From assembly GCA_965279195.1 (NCBI GenBank), contig CBDIHP010000046.1, forward strand, positions 1 to 64,000: a stretch of DNA of 64,000 nt, in the 5' to 3' direction. The notes below the pieces were generated by a model. That model did not search any database, had not been told where the DNA came from, and saw nothing but the letters and a program-made list of their open reading frames with translations. Positions 17,032 to 25,656 of the stretch are shown here, in pieces (the stretch's first letter is position 1; the number at the start of each line of letters is the position of its first letter). The stretch comes from CBDIHP01 sp965279195. GTDB taxonomy: Bacteria > Planctomycetota > Planctomycetia > Isosphaerales > Isosphaeraceae. Both the position numbers and the translations under genes were made by a program.

Positions 17032-18294
17032 CTTCAATTCCAGGCGGATCCGACGGATGGCGTGCTCGACGACTTCGAGGACGGTGATCGTCACGCCGTC
17101 GGTCTCGAAGGTGGCGCCGGGTTCGGGGAGGCGGCCGAGGGTGTTGAAGGCGAAGCCGCCCACGGTCTCGGCGTCGCCGTCGGTCGGGAGGTTGAGGCCG
17201 AGGCGCTCGTTGAGGGATTCCAGTTCGAGCGAGGCGTCGACCTCGAATCGGCGGTCGTCGATGATCACCACCGGGTTATCCGGAGAGGGGACGTCGTGCT
17301 CGTCGTCGATCGGACCGACGAGGGCCTCGATGATGTCCTCGAACGTGACCAGGCCCGCCACGCCGCCGTACTCGTCGAGCACCACGGCGATCTGGGTCCG
17401 CTCGGACCGGAACTCGGCGAGCAGGCCCCAGGCGTTCTTGGTCTCGGGGACGAAGTACGCCTGCCTCAGCAGCTTGCGCGGGGCGACCTGGTCGGGCGAC
17501 CCGGACTCCTGGATCGCCGGGAAGAGGTCCTTGGCGAAGAGGATGCCGAGGATGTCGTCCCGGCTGGCTCCGAACATCGGGATCCGGCTCCGGCCGGTCT
17601 CCTCGAAAACCTTCGCCGCCTGGCGCGCGGTGGCCGAGGCGGGCAGGGCGGTGATCGAAGATCGGGGGGTCATCAACTCGGACACATCGGTGCGCGTCAA
17701 GGCGGCGACCTGTTCCATGACCTCGCGCGCCGAGTCGGGGATCTCGGTCTCGGGGGACTCGCCGTCCTCGCTGTCCTGGGGCAGCTCGACCTCGACGCTG
17801 ACCGGGCGCGACCGCGCGTCCTCGTCGCCCGAGAGCTTGCCCGCGACGGCCTCGGCCGCGCGGCTGGCCATGAGGAACGGCGTGGCGAAGATCAGGATCG
17901 CGGGCGTCGTCGGATACAGGAAGTCGAGGGTCGTCTCGGCGTAGACCCGGCCGATCACCCCGGCGAGGAAGTGGACGATCCCCACGACCGCCAGCGCCAC
18001 GAGCACGCCGCCGCCGGCCGCGAAGCCGGGCGCGACGCGGTCGCCCACCACCCCGATCAGGGTGGCGAGCACCAGGCCCGCGAGCGCGGCCAGGGAGTCG
18101 GTCGCGCGTTCGAGCTTCTCGTCGATGTGCGCGATCTTCTGCGCCCGCTCGGGCCGGCCCTGCGAGGCGGTGAGGTCCTCCAGGTAGCTCCGCGAGTACG
18201 TCCGGAGCGCCCGCGAGATCAGAACCGAGAACGCCTGCACCGTGAGCAGGACGACCGCCACCAGGACGGCCCAGGCCAGCGTCCAGCCGGTCAT
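17029..18294 (-). CDS. CNNM/CorC-family transporter-like protein with CBS pair
   Basis: A 421-residue membrane protein with an N-terminal region of about four helices (about 5-28, 68-90, 95-118, 126-146), then a CBS pair (about 190-330, including VSELMTPRSSITALP, GRSRIPMFGASRDDILGILFAKDL and VVLDEYGGVAGLVTFEDIIEALVG) and a C-terminal CorC_HlyC domain (about 345-420). The family is linked to Mg2+/Co2+ transport and is often annotated as hemolysin. It overlaps ybeY by 4 bp (ATGA), part of the conserved phoH-pgpH-ybeY-corC order. Its stop codon is supplied by the palindromic element at 16915-17031. Confidence 0.9.
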   Translation of the reverse strand: MTGWTLAWAVLVAVVLLTVQAFSVLISRALRTYSRSYLEDLTASQGRPERAQKIAHIDEKLERATDSLAALAGLVLATLIGVVGDRVAPGFAAGGGVLVALAVVGIVHFLAGVIGRVYAETTLDFLYPTTPAILIFATPFLMASRAAEAVAGKLSGDEDARSRPVSVEVELPQDSEDGESPETEIPDSAREVMEQVAALTRTDVSELMTPRSSITALPASATARQAAKVFEETGRSRIPMFGASRDDILGILFAKDLFPAIQESGSPDQVAPRKLLRQAYFVPETKNAWGLLAEFRSERTQIAVVLDEYGGVAGLVTFEDIIEALVGPIDDEHDVPSPDNPVVIIDDRRFEVDASLELESLNERLGLNLPTDGDAETVGGFAFNTLGRLPEPGATFETDGVTITVLEVVEHAIRRIRLELK

Positions 18295-18824
18295 CGGACT
18301 CCCTCCCTCGCATCGGCCTGGCCGACGCGGGCGAACGTGTTCGCGAGCCCCAGCGCGGAGAGCACCTCATCCTCGCGCTTCCGCATCGCGGCGGAAGATT
18401 CAAGGTCGAGGTCGTCGAAGCCTCGCAGGTGCAGGAGGCCGTGGACGATGTAGAGCGCCAGCTCGTGCCAGGGGTCGACGCCCGCCTCGGCGGCGGTGGC
18501 TTTGGCCATCTCGGCCGAGACGATCAGCTCGCCGGAGAGTTCCTCGTCCTCGTCGGAGAGCGGGAACGTGATCACGTCCGTCGGCCAGTCGTGGCCGAGA
18601 TGGCGGTTGTTGAGCTCGTGGATCGTCGGGTCGTCGACGACGGCGATCGAGATCGACGCGCGGGCGACGCCTTCGAGCCGCAACGCGCCTGCGACGAGGC
18701 GTTCGATCGCCCCGTCTGGGATCGCCAGGTGGGTCTGGGTGTCGCTGACCTCGACCTCGATGAGGGGGGAGGGAGGCTCGGCGGGGGGCTGGGGGTCGGA
18801 GTCGGGGGACGGTGGGGGAAGCAT
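18291..18824 (-). CDS. ybeY: Endoribonuclease YbeY, rRNA maturation factor
   Basis: YbeY is a metallo-endoribonuclease acting in 16S rRNA 3' processing and ribosome quality control. The 177-residue protein has a Pro-rich N-terminal extension (1-20) and the family core (NNRHLGHDWPTDVITFPL, GELIVSAEMAK). The metal-binding segment reads HGLLHLRGFDD, whereas the classical motif ends in His (HxxxHxxxxxH); here the third ligand position is Asp. The start at 18824 overlaps the pgpH stop by 1 bp and the end overlaps corC by 4 bp, so translation is probably coupled. Confidence 0.94.
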   Translation of the reverse strand: MLPPPSPDSDPQPPAEPPSPLIEVEVSDTQTHLAIPDGAIERLVAGALRLEGVARASISIAVVDDPTIHELNNRHLGHDWPTDVITFPLSDEDEELSGELIVSAEMAKATAAEAGVDPWHELALYIVHGLLHLRGFDDLDLESSAAMRKREDEVLSALGLANTFARVGQADAREGVR

Positions 18825-21064
18825 CAGGCGGTCCGTTGCTCGGGATACTTGACGCGGCCGTGGTAGATGCCGATGAGCGACTTGATCAGGCTCTCGCGGA
18901 TCTCGCCGATCTCGCGCAGGGTGAGCCCGCACTCGTCGAACTGGCCGTCGTGCAGCCGCTTGTTCATGAGGTCGGTCACGAGCCGTTCGATCCGGGCGGA
19001 GGTGGGCTCGGAGAGCGTGCGGCTGGCGCTCTCAACCGCGTCCGAGATCATCAGGATCGCGGCCTCCTTGGTCTGGGGCTTCGGGCCGGGGTATCGGAAC
19101 GCGCTCTCCAGCAGGGCCGAGGCGTCGGGGTTGAGGCCGTTGCGGCGATTGGCCTCGTGGTAGAAGTATTCCACCAGGGTCGTGCCGTGGTGCTGCTCGA
19201 TCAGGTCGATGATCGGCTCGGGCAGGTGGTGCTGGTGGCCGAGGTCGACGCCGTCCTTGACGTGGCCGATGATGATCAGGGTGCTCATCGCCGGGGCGAG
19301 GCTGGTGTGGCGGTTGGCGCCCCCCGCCTGGTTCTCGATGAAGTAGTGCGGCTTGAGCATCTTGCCGATGTCGTGGAAGTACGCCCCGATCCGGACGAGC
19401 AGGGCGTTCGCCCCGACCCGCTCGGCCGCGGCCTCGGCGATCGTGCCGACCGTGATCGAATGGTTGTGCGTGCCCGGCGCGCGGCGGACCAGTTCCTGGA
19501 GCAGCGGGTGGGTGACGTCACCCAGCTCCAGCAGGCTGATGCCCGTCACGATGCCGAACGCATTCTCGATGAACGGGAGGCTGCCGCCGAGGAAGAATCC
19601 GGCCATGAGCCCCCAGCCGGCGCGCCAGAGGCTGTCGGTCGTGATCAGGCCGTACGCCTGGTTCTGCCACAGGCCCGTGGCCCAGGTCAGGATGAAGTAG
19701 CCCAGGGCGAGGGCCCCGCCGACCTTGATGAGCTTGGTGCGGGTCCGGACGTCGTTCAGGAGCAGGACGCCCCCGGCGGTGCCGCCCATCAGCACGATGA
19801 AGTGGCCCAGGCCGCTCCCCATCGCCAGGCTGGCGAGCAGGCAGAGCGCGAAGCTGACGACCAGGGCGAAGTGGGGGTTGAACGCGATCGCCAGGATCAT
19901 CGCGGTGATCGCGACCGGGATCAGCTCGGCGTCCCATGTCTGGCCCGCGAGCATCCGCACGACGCCCATCGTCAGCACGACCAGGATCGACAGTTGCATG
20001 ACCCGGGCGTTGTCGCGCCACAGCCGCAACTCGTGCCGCTGGATGTAGTAGCCGATGAGGGCGAACAGGGCGGCGACGATCACGAAGATCGCCCCCCCGC
20101 GCTGGATCTTGAGGCCCAGGGAAAGGTGCCGGACGGCCTCGTCGTGCTCGGCCCGGAGCAGGATGAGCTGCTCCTCGGTGACCTCGCTGTCCTGCTCGAC
20201 GAGCAGTTCGCCCTTGTTGAAGGTGTCGAACTCGTCGGGCACGGCGTCGCGGGCGGACTCGCGGTCCTTGGTGGTCTGGGCCTCCTCGAACGTCAGGGTC
20301 GGCGTGCCGGCCAGGCGCTCGGCGACGAGCCCGAAGATCGCGGATCCCAGGGTGGGGCTGGTGAACTCGGAGGCGAACTCCTTCGCGACCGGGCTCTGGA
20401 GGTTCGACAGCCGCTCGGGGATGACCCGCTCGCGCTTGACCTGGCGCGCGTCCGACGCTTCCTCGCCGGCGAGGTAGACCGAGAGGTTGGAGCTGGAGTC
20501 CTCGGTGCGGGGGAGGGTGTCGGGGCCGAGCACGCCGTCGCGGATGATCGGGGCGAACGCCTTGCCGAGCCGGAGCTTGAGGCCGTCGCGGCGCTCGGGG
20601 GTGTCGCTCGATTCCTTGATGTCCTCGAAGAGCGCCGGGGTGAGCTTCCAGGCGGCCTTGAAGGTCTCGGGGAGGGCTTCGAAGTTCGGGGCCTTGGCGA
20701 TGCCGTCGATGAGGTCCTCGACCCGCTTGGCGAGCTGCCGGATCGGCTCGGGGTCGTTCCGCATCACGGGGGCGACGGCGTCGGCCGCGGCCTGCCGGTT
20801 GGCGTTGGTGCGGATGGGGTTGCGGCGGGCGAACTTCTCGACGTTGACGCGGATATCGCGCGAGGGGCGCTGGCCGATCCGGTAGGGGAAGGGGACGCCG
20901 GATCCGTGGACGAGTGCGGCGGTGGCGAAGACGGAGGCGACGAAGAGGCCGATGCGGATCGCCTGCTCGCGGCGGCGGTCGCGTCGTTCCTGCTGGAGGT
21001 TCGTCGTGTGTGTCGGGCGGAGATGGGCCCGGGAGAGCTTCGATCGGCGTTTACCAAGGCTCAT
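18824..21064 (-). CDS. PgpH-type 7TM-HD protein, c-di-AMP phosphodiesterase family
   Basis: A 746-residue protein laid out like the 7TMR-HD family: one N-terminal membrane helix (about 40-60), a large extracytoplasmic domain (about 65-320), a cluster of seven membrane helices (about 325-520), and a cytoplasmic HD domain with H(N)HS at about 555 and the catalytic HDIGKMLKPHYF at about 585. Family members such as PgpH hydrolyse cyclic di-AMP. The ATG at 21064 gives the family-typical basic N-terminus; the open frame upstream to 21268 overlaps phoH and is not used. It lies 130 bp downstream of phoH. Confidence 0.92.
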   Translation of the reverse strand: MSLGKRRSKLSRAHLRPTHTTNLQQERRDRRREQAIRIGLFVASVFATAALVHGSGVPFPYRIGQRPSRDIRVNVEKFARRNPIRTNANRQAAADAVAPVMRNDPEPIRQLAKRVEDLIDGIAKAPNFEALPETFKAAWKLTPALFEDIKESSDTPERRDGLKLRLGKAFAPIIRDGVLGPDTLPRTEDSSSNLSVYLAGEEASDARQVKRERVIPERLSNLQSPVAKEFASEFTSPTLGSAIFGLVAERLAGTPTLTFEEAQTTKDRESARDAVPDEFDTFNKGELLVEQDSEVTEEQLILLRAEHDEAVRHLSLGLKIQRGGAIFVIVAALFALIGYYIQRHELRLWRDNARVMQLSILVVLTMGVVRMLAGQTWDAELIPVAITAMILAIAFNPHFALVVSFALCLLASLAMGSGLGHFIVLMGGTAGGVLLLNDVRTRTKLIKVGGALALGYFILTWATGLWQNQAYGLITTDSLWRAGWGLMAGFFLGGSLPFIENAFGIVTGISLLELGDVTHPLLQELVRRAPGTHNHSITVGTIAEAAAERVGANALLVRIGAYFHDIGKMLKPHYFIENQAGGANRHTSLAPAMSTLIIIGHVKDGVDLGHQHHLPEPIIDLIEQHHGTTLVEYFYHEANRRNGLNPDASALLESAFRYPGPKPQTKEAAILMISDAVESASRTLSEPTSARIERLVTDLMNKRLHDGQFDECGLTLREIGEIRESLIKSLIGIYHGRVKYPEQRTA

Positions 21065-21194
21065 GGAAGGTCTCGGCCACGCGAGGTCAACGGGGCCGAA
21101 CCCCATCCCTCGCCGGAGTGCACCGGGACGCCACGCAACGCGGCCCGGCTTGTCGATCCCCCGCACGCCACGGCGGGCGGAGGGATCGGACGCC

Positions 21195-22226
21195 TCACTC
21201 CGAGGCGGTCCCGCCCTCCGGCGCGGCGGCCGTCTCCGGCGAGCGCGTCGCGCCGGGCGCGGCCTCACTCGCCAGCTCCGGGCGTCGGGTCGGCTCGGCG
21301 GTCTCGTACGCGTCCACGATCGCCTGGACCAGCGGATGTCGCACGATGTCGGCCCGGTCGAGGGTCGAGACCCCCACCCCCGGGACCGACCGCAGGCGCT
21401 CGACGGCGTCGGCCAGGCCGCTCACGGTGGCCGGCGGCAGGTCGACCTGGGTCGTGTCCCCCGTGACCACGATCCGGGCGTTCTGGCCCATGCGGGTCAG
21501 GAACATCTTCATCTGGGGCACGGTCGCATTCTGCCCCTCGTCGAGGATGATGACCGCGTCGTTCAGGGTCCGCCCGCGCATGTAGGCCAGGGGCGCGATC
21601 TCGATGAGGTCGTTGCCCATGTAGCGGCGGATCTGGTCGTAGTCCATCAGGTCGTGGAGGGCGTCGAGCAGGGGGCGGAGATACGGGTTGATCTTCGCCT
21701 CCAGGTCGCCGGGGAGGAATCCCAGGTGCTCGCCCGCCTCGACCGCCGGCCGCACCAGGACGATCTTCTTGATCTGGCCCCGACGCAGGAGCGCAACGGC
21801 GTTGGCCACGGCCAGATACGTCTTGCCCGTTCCCGCCGGCCCGATGCAGAAGACGAGCGGATTGTCGCGCAGGGACTTGAGGTAGCGGGCCTGGCCGTCG
21901 GTCTTCGGACGGACCAGCCGGTTCCCCTCGCGGATCTCGACCTGGTCCGATTTGGGGCCGCTGGCGGGGTGGAGGACGTTCTCCACCAGGTCGGCGACGT
22001 CGCCCGAGGTGAAGGGGACCTGCTTGCGGAAGCGGTCGCGGAGCTCTTCGAAGACTTTCTTCGCCTGGTCGACGCGGTCGGCCTCGCCATCGACCCGGAC
22101 CTCGCCGTGCCTGGCGAGCACTTTGACCCCGAAGGCGTCGCGGACCTGGCGGAGATACTGGTCCCGGCTCCCGAAGACGGCCAGCTCCTCATTATGCCCG
22201 TTGAGGGTGATCGTCGCTTCCGCCAT
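21195..22226 (-). CDS. phoH: PhoH-family ATPase
   Basis: A 343-residue P-loop ATPase of the PhoH family, often linked to RNA metabolism; the precise role is unclear in most bacteria. It has an N-terminal KH-like segment (about 5-85), Walker A GPAGTGKT (about 143), Walker B VIILDEGQN (about 238) and the PhoH signature VTGDTTQVDLP. The C-terminal 40 residues are Ala/Glu/Pro-rich and dispensable-looking. The ATG at 22226 matches homologues, and a minus-strand promoter lies about 75-105 bp upstream. First gene of the phoH-pgpH-ybeY-corC cluster. Confidence 0.95.
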   Translation of the reverse strand: MAEATITLNGHNEELAVFGSRDQYLRQVRDAFGVKVLARHGEVRVDGEADRVDQAKKVFEELRDRFRKQVPFTSGDVADLVENVLHPASGPKSDQVEIREGNRLVRPKTDGQARYLKSLRDNPLVFCIGPAGTGKTYLAVANAVALLRRGQIKKIVLVRPAVEAGEHLGFLPGDLEAKINPYLRPLLDALHDLMDYDQIRRYMGNDLIEIAPLAYMRGRTLNDAVIILDEGQNATVPQMKMFLTRMGQNARIVVTGDTTQVDLPPATVSGLADAVERLRSVPGVGVSTLDRADIVRHPLVQAIVDAYETAEPTRRPELASEAAPGATRSPETAAAPEGGTASE

Positions 22227-22302
22227 GTCCGAGGATTGCGCTCCGGTGAAGGATCGGGGGCCCGGCCGGGGTGTGTCACCCCGAGCGAGTCGGTAACGGA
22301 AT

Positions 22303-22332
22303 ATTATGAGGCGTGGGAAGAGCAAAAGGCAA
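22303..22332 (-). promoter_or_regulatory. Sigma-70-like promoter for phoH
   Basis: On the minus strand TTGCCT (22332-22327) and CATAAT (22308-22303) are separated by 18 bp, in an AT-enriched patch between the lipoprotein terminator and the phoH start. A 5' leader of about 70 nt would result. Proposed by eye. Confidence 0.4.
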
Positions 22333-22390
22333 CAGGCGAACCGCCCCGGGCCGGAACTTGTTCGGGCTCTGACGTTTGGGGCGAGAGGGA

Positions 22391-22431
22391 AATAAAACAC
22401 GGCGAGGCCGGGCCACAGGCCGACCACGCCG
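22391..22431 (-). terminator. Rho-independent terminator of the 22469-22963 lipoprotein gene
   Basis: On the minus strand a GC-rich stem (22431-22400, outer CGGCG/CGCCG, with one mismatch and one wobble) is followed by TGTTTTATT. It lies about 40 bp after the lipoprotein stop and separates it from the phoH operon. Confidence 0.55.
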
Positions 22432-22468
22432 CGATGTTGGACGGGAACGTACGATCCGGCCCGAGGGC

Positions 22469-22963
22469 TCAGTCCTGGAGGTCGATGTCGTAGACGTTGG
22501 AGCTGGCCTTGACCTCGTAGGAGAGGCCGGAGGTCTCGGGGATCTCGTACTTGGCCGGGGTCAGCTTCTTGGCCTCTTTGTAGGCCTTGGCGATGTCGTC
22601 CTGGCGCATCGAGCCGCCGGCCTTGTTGTTGGCCTGGGCCTTGGTGAGGTCGACTTCGCGGGAGCTGACGGTGACCTTGTACTTGCCGGGGAGGGCGCCG
22701 TCGTTGTTGGCGTGGGTGGTCAGGCTATAGGAGCCGTTGGTGATGGTGCTGGTCGCCGAGCGGCCGTTGGCGGCGTCCTCGGGGGCGAAGGTGACGGTCC
22801 CCTTCTCGACGGGGGCACCCTTGTACTTGACCGTGCCGGTGACCTTGTAGCGCGTCGCGAGGCCCGAGTCGTCGCCGCAGCCGATCGCCAGGAGCGCGAC
22901 GAACGAGAGCGACATGGAAGCCAGGGCCGTGAGCGTCCGGCGACGCGGCGTGGGGAAATTCAT
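22469..22963 (-). CDS. Small lipoprotein with carboxypeptidase-regulatory-like (transthyretin-fold) domain
   Basis: A 164-residue predicted lipoprotein: a basic N-terminus (MNFPTPRRRTL), a hydrophobic core and the lipobox AIGC (Cys about 29). Residues 37-100 (YKVTGTVKYKGAPVEKGTVTF, then SYSLTTHANNDGALPGKYKVTVSS) fit the beta-sandwich of carboxypeptidase-regulatory-like domains, which are highly expanded in planctomycetes and usually of unknown function. The tail (105-164) is Lys-rich. It is followed by a terminator and has its own transcription unit, distinct from the DUF1559 gene upstream. Confidence 0.82.
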   Translation of the reverse strand: MNFPTPRRRTLTALASMSLSFVALLAIGCGDDSGLATRYKVTGTVKYKGAPVEKGTVTFAPEDAANGRSATSTITNGSYSLTTHANNDGALPGKYKVTVSSREVDLTKAQANNKAGGSMRQDDIAKAYKEAKKLTPAKYEIPETSGLSYEVKASSNVYDIDLQD

Positions 22964-23291
22964 CGGGATGTGACCTCTGGGATCCGGTGGCGTTGGACGG
23001 ATGCGGTTTGGCGCCGCGGGTGCGAACGGATCGCGGGCCCGTCGTGCGACCGCGTTTGGCTTCGATACGATGATGGTCGGATCGGCCGACCCCCCGGTCG
23101 GTCCGTGATTTCGTCGAGGGGGGCGACCCGCCGCGAGTCGCGGCGAGCAGGTGACGCTCCCGGCCGATCGTGTCCCGGGAGCGCGGGACGGGCCTCGTGG
23201 AGACGATGCCCGGCGGGCGGAGGAGTCTCCGAGGGGACTCCTCCGGGGGGAGGCCGACGGCCGGGGCCGCGACCTCCCCGCTTGGTGGGGA
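22964..23291. other. 328-bp intergenic region with a 9-bp-arm hairpin
   Basis: GGAGGAGTC at 23219-23227 and GACTCCTCC at 23236-23244 form a perfect stem about 50 bp past the DUF1559 stop. It could end that transcript, although no T-run follows. I recognise no gene here. The lipoprotein promoter should lie in the left part, but no clear -35/-10 pair is visible. Confidence 0.5.
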
Positions 23292-24419
23292 TTAGTAGGA
23301 GTCGGCGGAGACGACTTCGCCGCCGTTCCGGCTGCCGAGGGCGCAGTAGGTCGGGAGGCTGATCGAGCTCTTCATGAAGCGGACGGAGCCGTCGCCCATC
23401 AGGAAGTTCACGCCGCCGGCGTGGAAGCTCTTGGCCCCCTTGCTGGCGTAGCTGTACCGCGAGTTCCAGTTCGAGTCACCGAAGGTGATCGACGGGGCCT
23501 GGCTGGTGTTCCAGTTGATGGGGACGGTGGTGCCGAGGGTGCAACCGTTGTGGTGCCAGAAGTTGCTGTCGGCGACCTGGGCGGGCAGGGTCTCGCCGAC
23601 GAGCAGGGTGTTGCTGGTGCCGTCGGTCATGCTGGCGATACCGACGGGGCCGACGCCCTGGGTGCGGTAGGCGAACATGCCGCGGAGCTGGCCGCCGCCG
23701 TGGGCGGAGATGCCGACGTTGAAGTCGGTGCCCCAGAAGCCGGCCCAGCCGATGCGGACGGCGTTGCCGGGGAGCGGGCCGGGGTAGGTGGCCGAGGTGG
23801 GGGTTTCCCACGGGCCGCCGGTGCCGGTCAGCGCACCGATGCAGTAGTTGTCGCCGAAGCTGCCGGCGTAGTTCGAGACCGGGATGGGGGGCAGGCCGCC
23901 GGCGCCGGGGAATCCGGCCGGGACGGTCGGGCCGCTACCATTCGGCCAGTTGCCGTCGATGGTGCTGTTGTTGCGGAGGCCCAGGCCGCGCTGGTCGCGG
24001 GTGCCGTCCGAGGGGCAGAGCCACACGTTGCCGACGGTGACCCACGCGGTGTACATGGCGCCCGAGTCGACGCCGCTGCCGTAGGTCGGGTTCATGAAGT
24101 TGATGGCGTTGTACAGCGTGCTGCCTTCGATCTGCGGCAGGATCATCACGCGCCACGACAGCAGATTGTTCGAGCCGGCACCGCCCCAGATGCTGCCCTT
24201 CGACTCGTCGGCGATGCCGCCGGGCGGGAAGGCGCCGCTCTGGTCGTGGTAGTTGTGGAGCGCGAGGCCCAGCTGCTTCATGTTGTTGACGCACTGGGCG
24301 CGACGGGCCGCCTCGCGGGCCGACTGCACAGCGGGGAGGAGGAGGGCGATCAGGACCGCGATGATGGCGATGACCACCAGCAGCTCAATCAGCGTGAAAC
24401 CGCGACGAGACTTGGACAT
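23292..24419 (-). CDS. DUF1559 pilin-like protein (type II secretion pseudopilin N-terminus)
   Basis: A 375-residue protein starting with a prepilin peptide MSKSRRGFTLIELLVVIAII, where cleavage before Phe and N-methylation are expected, followed by an N-terminal hydrophobic helix to about 32. The DUF1559 body carries REAARRAQCVNNMKQLGLALHNYH-type sequence and the C-terminal H-x9-DG signature (FHAGGVNFLMGDGSV). Dozens of paralogues per genome are typical of planctomycetes, where they are thought to be surface or secretion-linked fibres of unknown function. The ATG at 24419 is set by the prepilin peptide. A sigma-70-like promoter lies about 320 bp upstream. Confidence 0.95.
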   Translation of the reverse strand: MSKSRRGFTLIELLVVIAIIAVLIALLLPAVQSAREAARRAQCVNNMKQLGLALHNYHDQSGAFPPGGIADESKGSIWGGAGSNNLLSWRVMILPQIEGSTLYNAINFMNPTYGSGVDSGAMYTAWVTVGNVWLCPSDGTRDQRGLGLRNNSTIDGNWPNGSGPTVPAGFPGAGGLPPIPVSNYAGSFGDNYCIGALTGTGGPWETPTSATYPGPLPGNAVRIGWAGFWGTDFNVGISAHGGGQLRGMFAYRTQGVGPVGIASMTDGTSNTLLVGETLPAQVADSNFWHHNGCTLGTTVPINWNTSQAPSITFGDSNWNSRYSYASKGAKSFHAGGVNFLMGDGSVRFMKSSISLPTYCALGSRNGGEVVSADSY

Positions 24420-24960
24420 GGGCAAACTCTCCAGACGTTGGACGTGATGCGAAGCGACACCCGGAGCGGACCCCCCGGGTCGTCTCCCCCGATTAGCCGG
24501 CCAAGCGATCGAACCTTCGTCCGCCAACCAATTCACCGCCCGCGACGGCAGGGCATGCGCGATCATCGAGCACGATCGGAATGAAACGCGCAGCCCGGTC
24601 CTGGAAGATGACGGAGAGATTGAGACAGTTGGTTTTGGAGCAGGTACGGCCGGTCGGACCGTTCGGAACGAGACAGCTTGGACAGCCTAGTCGGAATCGG
24701 GATGAAGTGATGGGGGAGGTTCCCGATTCCTAGACACAAAGTACGGTCCGCCAGGTGCCCCGTCAAGGATACAAGGTGCACAAAAAGTTCAAAATCTTCG
24801 ATTCGCCTCCCCGCAACCGATCCAAGGCACGTCTGCATGTGTGCAGCAGCGCGACGCACCGGGCGCAACCCGGACGTCCTCTCTAAAGTCTAACCTGGCA
24901 TGCTCTTCGGCGACGGCCCCGCAACGCCACGCCCCCGCCGGCGCGCCGCCGCGTCCCCGA
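24420..24960. other. 541-bp intergenic region, lower G+C, holds the DUF1559 promoter
   Basis: Base composition drops between about 24560 and 24840. The minus-strand promoter at 24738-24766 implies a leader of about 310 nt before the DUF1559 start. Short frames here look non-coding. The right end runs into the pdeM stop. Confidence 0.5.
24738..24766 (-). promoter_or_regulatory. Sigma-70-like promoter upstream of the DUF1559 gene
   Basis: On the minus strand TTGACG (24766-24761) and TACTTT (24743-24738) are separated by exactly 17 bp. The predicted start is near 24731, about 310 bp before the ATG. Identified by eye. Confidence 0.5.
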
Positions 24961-25656
24961 TCAACGCCGACGACGGCCGCCCCTCGACGCACCAATCGCC
25001 CCAAGATCCCTGGATCCCGAACGGGCCAGCACATGCGAAACGGGTCCGAATTCATACAGACTCGTCTCGGCACACGCGATGCATCGCAGGGCCCTGTCGA
25101 CGTCCAGGCCGCCGACCTCGACTCCGCCTGCATTCATTGAGAAGGCGGGCAAAATAATGCGGTCGGGCCCCACGAGGAAGCAAGGAAAGCTGTGCGACTC
25201 GAACCGGATCGCCGGGTGCAGGTGCCCGCTCAGCCGCTTCCCCGATCGCGCCCCGGGCCGGTCGCCGTGCTCCACCGTCCACCCGGACACCTGGTAGGAC
25301 ACCAGCGCGCCCAGCCGAGCGGGGTCGTGATTTCCCCGCACCGCGACCAGGGCCACCCCCCGGACCATCAGCCACGACCGCAGCGACGCCACGTCGCGAT
25401 CGGTCCGGGGACAAGGGCCCCGGGATTCCACAAGGTCGCCCGCCACAACCAGTTCCCGGATCTCCGCCCGCGCCAGCAGCCTTCCAAGCCTCGCCAGGGT
25501 CTCCCCGAGCGAGTGTGCGGGGATGCAGTCGCCACCCGCCCCGCGCGACCACTCGTAACCGAGGTGCACGTCGGCCACGACCGCGACCTTCGCTTCCCGG
25601 TGCACCGCCGCGCATTCCGGCGTCAACCACCAGCCGTCGACCGCCTCGATCATCAT
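24961..25656 (-). CDS. pdeM: PdeM-like metallophosphoesterase (ligase-associated DNA damage response)
   Basis: A 231-residue calcineurin-type phosphoesterase with the full metal-site set: ADVHLGYE (about 27), GDLVES (about 72), GNHDP (about 108) and SGHLHPA (about 143). The family TIGR04123 accompanies a DNA ligase, an exonuclease and a DEXH helicase. Here it overlaps the helicase gene by 4 bp (ATGA at 25656-25653), consistent with coupling and joint function. Two adjacent ATGs (25656, 25653) can start it. The ligase and exonuclease partners are not in the window. Confidence 0.9.
   Translation of the reverse strand: MMIEAVDGWWLTPECAAVHREAKVAVVADVHLGYEWSRGAGGDCIPAHSLGETLARLGRLLARAEIRELVVAGDLVESRGPCPRTDRDVASLRSWLMVRGVALVAVRGNHDPARLGALVSYQVSGWTVEHGDRPGARSGKRLSGHLHPAIRFESHSFPCFLVGPDRIILPAFSMNAGGVEVGGLDVDRALRCIACAETSLYEFGPVSHVLARSGSRDLGAIGASRGGRRRR

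Noticed and set aside
16921..18453. Long plus-strand frame opposite the CorC-like gene
   Set aside because: Composition (Arg/Gly/Asp) is that of a reverse-frame shadow in GC-rich DNA; the minus strand encodes a clear CBS/CorC protein.
18812..21466. 884-residue plus-strand frame opposite pgpH
   Set aside because: Shadow of the 7TM-HD gene; lacks any domain pattern and lies antisense to conserved motifs.
24563..24868. 101-residue minus-strand frame in the 24.4-25.0 kb gap
   Set aside because: Contains the predicted promoter, has no ribosome site and no recognisable composition; treated as non-coding.
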